DNA from: Meghimatium bilineatum
Taxonomy: Eukaryota > Mollusca > Gastropoda > Stylommatophora > Philomycidae
NCBI GenBank assembly: GCA_034231615.1
Contig: CM067298.1
Span: forward strand, 5,945,799-6,009,798
DNA length: 64,000 bases
Direction: 5' to 3'
This document shows, piece after piece, positions 61,860-64,000 of the stretch. The position numbers and the translations under genes were made by a program. Numbering within the stretch: position 1 is the first letter of the stretch; each line of letters starts with the position of its first letter. The notes below the pieces were generated by a model. That model was not told where the DNA came from, did no database searches, and worked only from the letters and a program-made list of their open reading frames with translations.

Positions 61860-62384
61860 TGGTAGAAACAAGTACAGGTATATCATAGAAAAAAGTACAG
61901 GTATATGGTAGAAACAAGTTTTGGTATATGGTAGAAACAAGTACAGGTATATGGTAGAAACAAGTTTGGGTATATGGTAGAAACAAGTACAGGTATATGG
62001 TAGAAACAAGTACAGGTATATGGTAGAAACAAGTACAGGTATATGGTAGAAACAAGTACAGGTATATGGTAGAAACAAGTACAGGTGTATGGTAAAAATA
62101 AGTACAGGTGTATGGTAGAAACTACTACAGGTAAATGGTAGAAACAAGTACAGGTGTATGATAGAAACAAGTACAGGTGTATGGTAGAAACTACTACAGC
62201 TATATGGTAGAAACTACTAAAGCTATATGGTAGAAACTACTACAGCTATATGGTAGAAACTACTACAGCTATATGGTAGAAACAACTACAGCTATATGGT
62301 AGAAACAAGTACAGGTATATGGTCAAAACAATTACAGTTGTATGGTAAAAGCAAGTAGGGGTATATGGTCAAAACAAGTACAGG
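61860..62384. repeat. 23-bp minisatellite, left block (about 22 copies)
   Basis: Unit acaggtatatggtagaaacaagt. The minus-strand frames FLPYTCTCFYH... (61743-62170) come from it. Confidence 0.95.
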
Positions 62385-62708
62385 TTAGTTAGTTAGTTTT
62401 AGTTAGTTAGTTAGTTAGTTTAGTTAAGTTTAGTTTAGTTTAGTTTTAGTTTTAGTTTAGTTTAGTTTAGTTTAGTTTAGTTAGTTAGTTAGTCGTCAGA
62501 TCATCATCACTGCAAACTGGACACATCCATAGTTGCTCTGATCTCAGTACCAGTCCTATACTGGTTGACCATCATTCTTCTGTGCCCTCCAAAATGTTCA
62601 CTTCTAGCAACACCACATTTCAATCCCTGATCTTTAATCCTAGCCATTGAAAAGGAATAATCATCCACTTTAGTCTCACTCTCGCGTGTTATATCTCTTA
62701 AGGATTTT
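62385..62708 (-). pseudogene. LINE-C 3' end inserted in the minisatellite
   Basis: From right to left the sequence matches 43678-43930 (cgcgtgttatatctcttaag, ccattgaaaaggaat, ctgcaaactggac) and ends with a long (AACTA)n tail, seen on the plus strand as tagttagtttagttt runs at 62385-62493. Flanking 'acaagtacaggt' on both sides fits a TSD but is also the array unit. It has an internal deletion of the 'gtatccgccatcacactt' segment compared with the 43-kb copy. Confidence 0.88.
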
Positions 62709-62785
62709 TTTTTACAAGTACAGGTGTATGGTAGAAACTACTACAGGTAAATGGTGGAAACAAGTACAGGTGTATGGTAGAAACA
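62709..62785. repeat. 23-bp minisatellite, right block
   Basis: Three further units after the LINE-C insertion. Confidence 0.9.
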
Positions 62786-62789
62786 ACTG

Positions 62790-62960
62790 AAACTGATATT
62801 GGTAGTATATCATGTTCAGGACTGAACAATTAACCCAACATTTTTGACTGTAGTAACAATATTTACACACAGTAGGTTGCCATTGTTTTCTGAACTGTTT
62901 GGACATCCAATTTCTACTGAGATTGAATCTGGTACCTGTATTTATACAGAGAATGATAAA
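62790..62960 (-). mobile_element. SINE-4 copy, head missing
   Basis: The reverse complement reads 'ggatgtccaaacagttcag', 'acaatggcaacctactg', 'aatgttgggttaattg' and ends 'cagtcctgaacatgatatac', matching 47500-47640. The B box is mutated. Confidence 0.75.
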
Positions 62961-62984
62961 ACTATGAGTGATCAGGCTGACGAC

Positions 62985-63105
62985 GGTGAGTGTGCTTGAC
63001 CATCAGTGCAAATCAATATAAAGCAACTCAGTTCTCTGGAGTACATCCTAGGAGAATCATTGTTCTGTTACAAGAGAAATCTAGTGGGAGTTTGAGAATA
63101 TATAC
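62985..63105 (+). mobile_element. D element, diverged copy
   Basis: Shares 'gtgcaaatcaatataaagc', 'cagttctctggagtacatcc' and 'gtgggagtttgagaata' with other D copies; the tail is lost. Confidence 0.7.
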
Positions 63106-63194
63106 TTTATTAAAATGTGTTGAAAAGTTACCAGGGATTAGAGGGAGGAAAAGTGTGTTTTTTGTCTGGAAATATCCAAAGATCATGTAATCAA

Positions 63195-63485
63195 CTTATG
63201 ACTTTTACATTGAACACTCATGGATACTACTGTAATTGTTTAGATTGAACACTTGTGGATACTACTGTAATTGTTTAGATTGTGAACACTCATGGATACT
63301 ACTGTAATTGTTTAGATTGTGAACACTCATGGATACTACTGTAATTGTTTAGATTGTGAACACTCGTGGATACTACTGTAATTGTTTAGATTGAACACTC
63401 ATGGATACTACTGTAATTGTTTAGATTGAACACTCATGGATACTACTGTAATTGTTTAGATTGAACAATTGTGGATACTACTGGA
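63195..63485. repeat. 34-36-bp minisatellite (8 copies)
   Basis: Unit 'gaacactcatggatactact' + 'gtaattgtttagatt'. Confidence 0.95.
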
Positions 63486-63624
63486 ATTGAGAGCAAAACA
63501 CTTATAGGACTATCATTCTTCTTCTTGTACGCAGTCTTCTTCCTCTTCTCGTTCAGTCTGGAATGTCATTAATCAAGAACGATTCACTATTGTGTAGATG
63601 GAAACATTCAATATTGTGTAGATA

Positions 63625-63965
63625 CTTTTAATGTTATGGCTTCTTCTTCTTATAGTCCATACCATGTGGCGTTGGTTATCATGTCTTTCCACAACCTTCT
63701 ATTTTGTGTGCTGTCAATCATTTCTGATACCAATGTTCTCCCATGCCACAATGCTAGGTTGTCAAGCATCTTCTCTTGGTCTTCCCCTATGCCTTTTTCT
63801 GTTCAATTTGTCTGTTATTATGTGTTCTATCTTTCCTATTCTCATGATGTGTGCAAAATATGTGAACTGCCTCTTTCTGATACGGGTAAAAAATTTTCAA
63901 CTAATTACTTTCAACAAAATATGTGAACTGTCTCTTTCTGATACGGGTAAAAAACTATCTTTTTG
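63625..63965 (-). pseudogene. RTE LINE 3' relic
   Basis: The minus strand reads QFTYFAHIMRIGKIEHIITD, KLNRKRHRGRPREDA, PSIVAWENIGIRND and a 3' end with (GAA) at 63640-63650. Its upstream 45 bp are duplicated (63856-63900 and 63916-63960). Confidence 0.8.
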
Positions 63966-64000
63966 AATTAATTACTTTCAAAATATCTCCATTATGTTTT

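Noticed and set aside
61743..62170. Minus-strand frames of FLPYTCTCFYH type
   Set aside because: Produced by the 23-bp minisatellite.

Overview
The window looks like intergenic and intronic DNA from a repeat-rich animal genome, probably an invertebrate and most plausibly a mollusc. It is AT-rich and has no operons, bacterial gene spacing or dense coding. Almost everything recognisable is a retrotransposon, a short interspersed element, a MITE or a minisatellite. The mollusc (gastropod) assignment is inference: it rests on the style of the RNase H-bearing non-LTR elements and on a SPIN-like hAT element, a family reported, as I recall it, from tetrapods, a triatomine bug and a pond snail. The only candidate host gene part is a terminal exon on the minus strand at 60761-61105.

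Layout. At 0.7-5.4 kb, a 678-bp segment occurs twice in tandem and the second copy carries a young 5'-truncated non-LTR element (LINE-A, 1556-4912) with one open frame of about 1106 codons and an 11-bp target-site duplication (TSD). From 6 to 22 kb there are fragments of several RTE-like elements, two full-length copies of short (GAA)n-tailed elements, a TTAA-flanked piggyBac-like MITE, an 8-bp-TSD hAT MITE, a TA-flanked pogo/Tigger-like MITE and the SPIN-like element at 21886-22068. From 22 to 26.2 kb are two minus-strand RTE copies (RTE-L), one keeping part of the endonuclease, the linker and the RT. From 26 to 31 kb are minisatellites, a tRNA-derived SINE and a LINE-C copy (RNase H type) carrying a nested C2H2-finger LINE fragment. 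From 31 to 37 kb are stacked LINE-A and RTE copies with two nested insertions. From 39 to 46 kb are two LINEs meeting tail to tail on one (ATG)n tract, a SINE inside another short element, and a 1.9-kb LINE-C inside an RTE-L copy with an 18-bp TSD. From 49.9 to 52.6 kb is a 50-bp satellite split by a 1.24-kb (CAAA)n-tailed insertion. From 54 to 64 kb are many minisatellites, another RNase H LINE copy, the host-like exon, and a short element whose body has expanded into eight 40-bp repeats.

How the parts work together: autonomous LINEs (LINE-A, LINE-C, several RTE families) appear to have supplied the machinery for short non-autonomous families. Families D and E share the last ~25 nt and the (GAA)n tail with LINE-A, which suggests a LINE/SINE partnership. 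TSDs and nesting give relative ages for many insertions. No database search was possible, so family names are working labels and homology calls come from reading translated motifs. Long frames inside the 50-bp, 21-bp and 23-bp arrays are by-products of repetition and are not called as genes.
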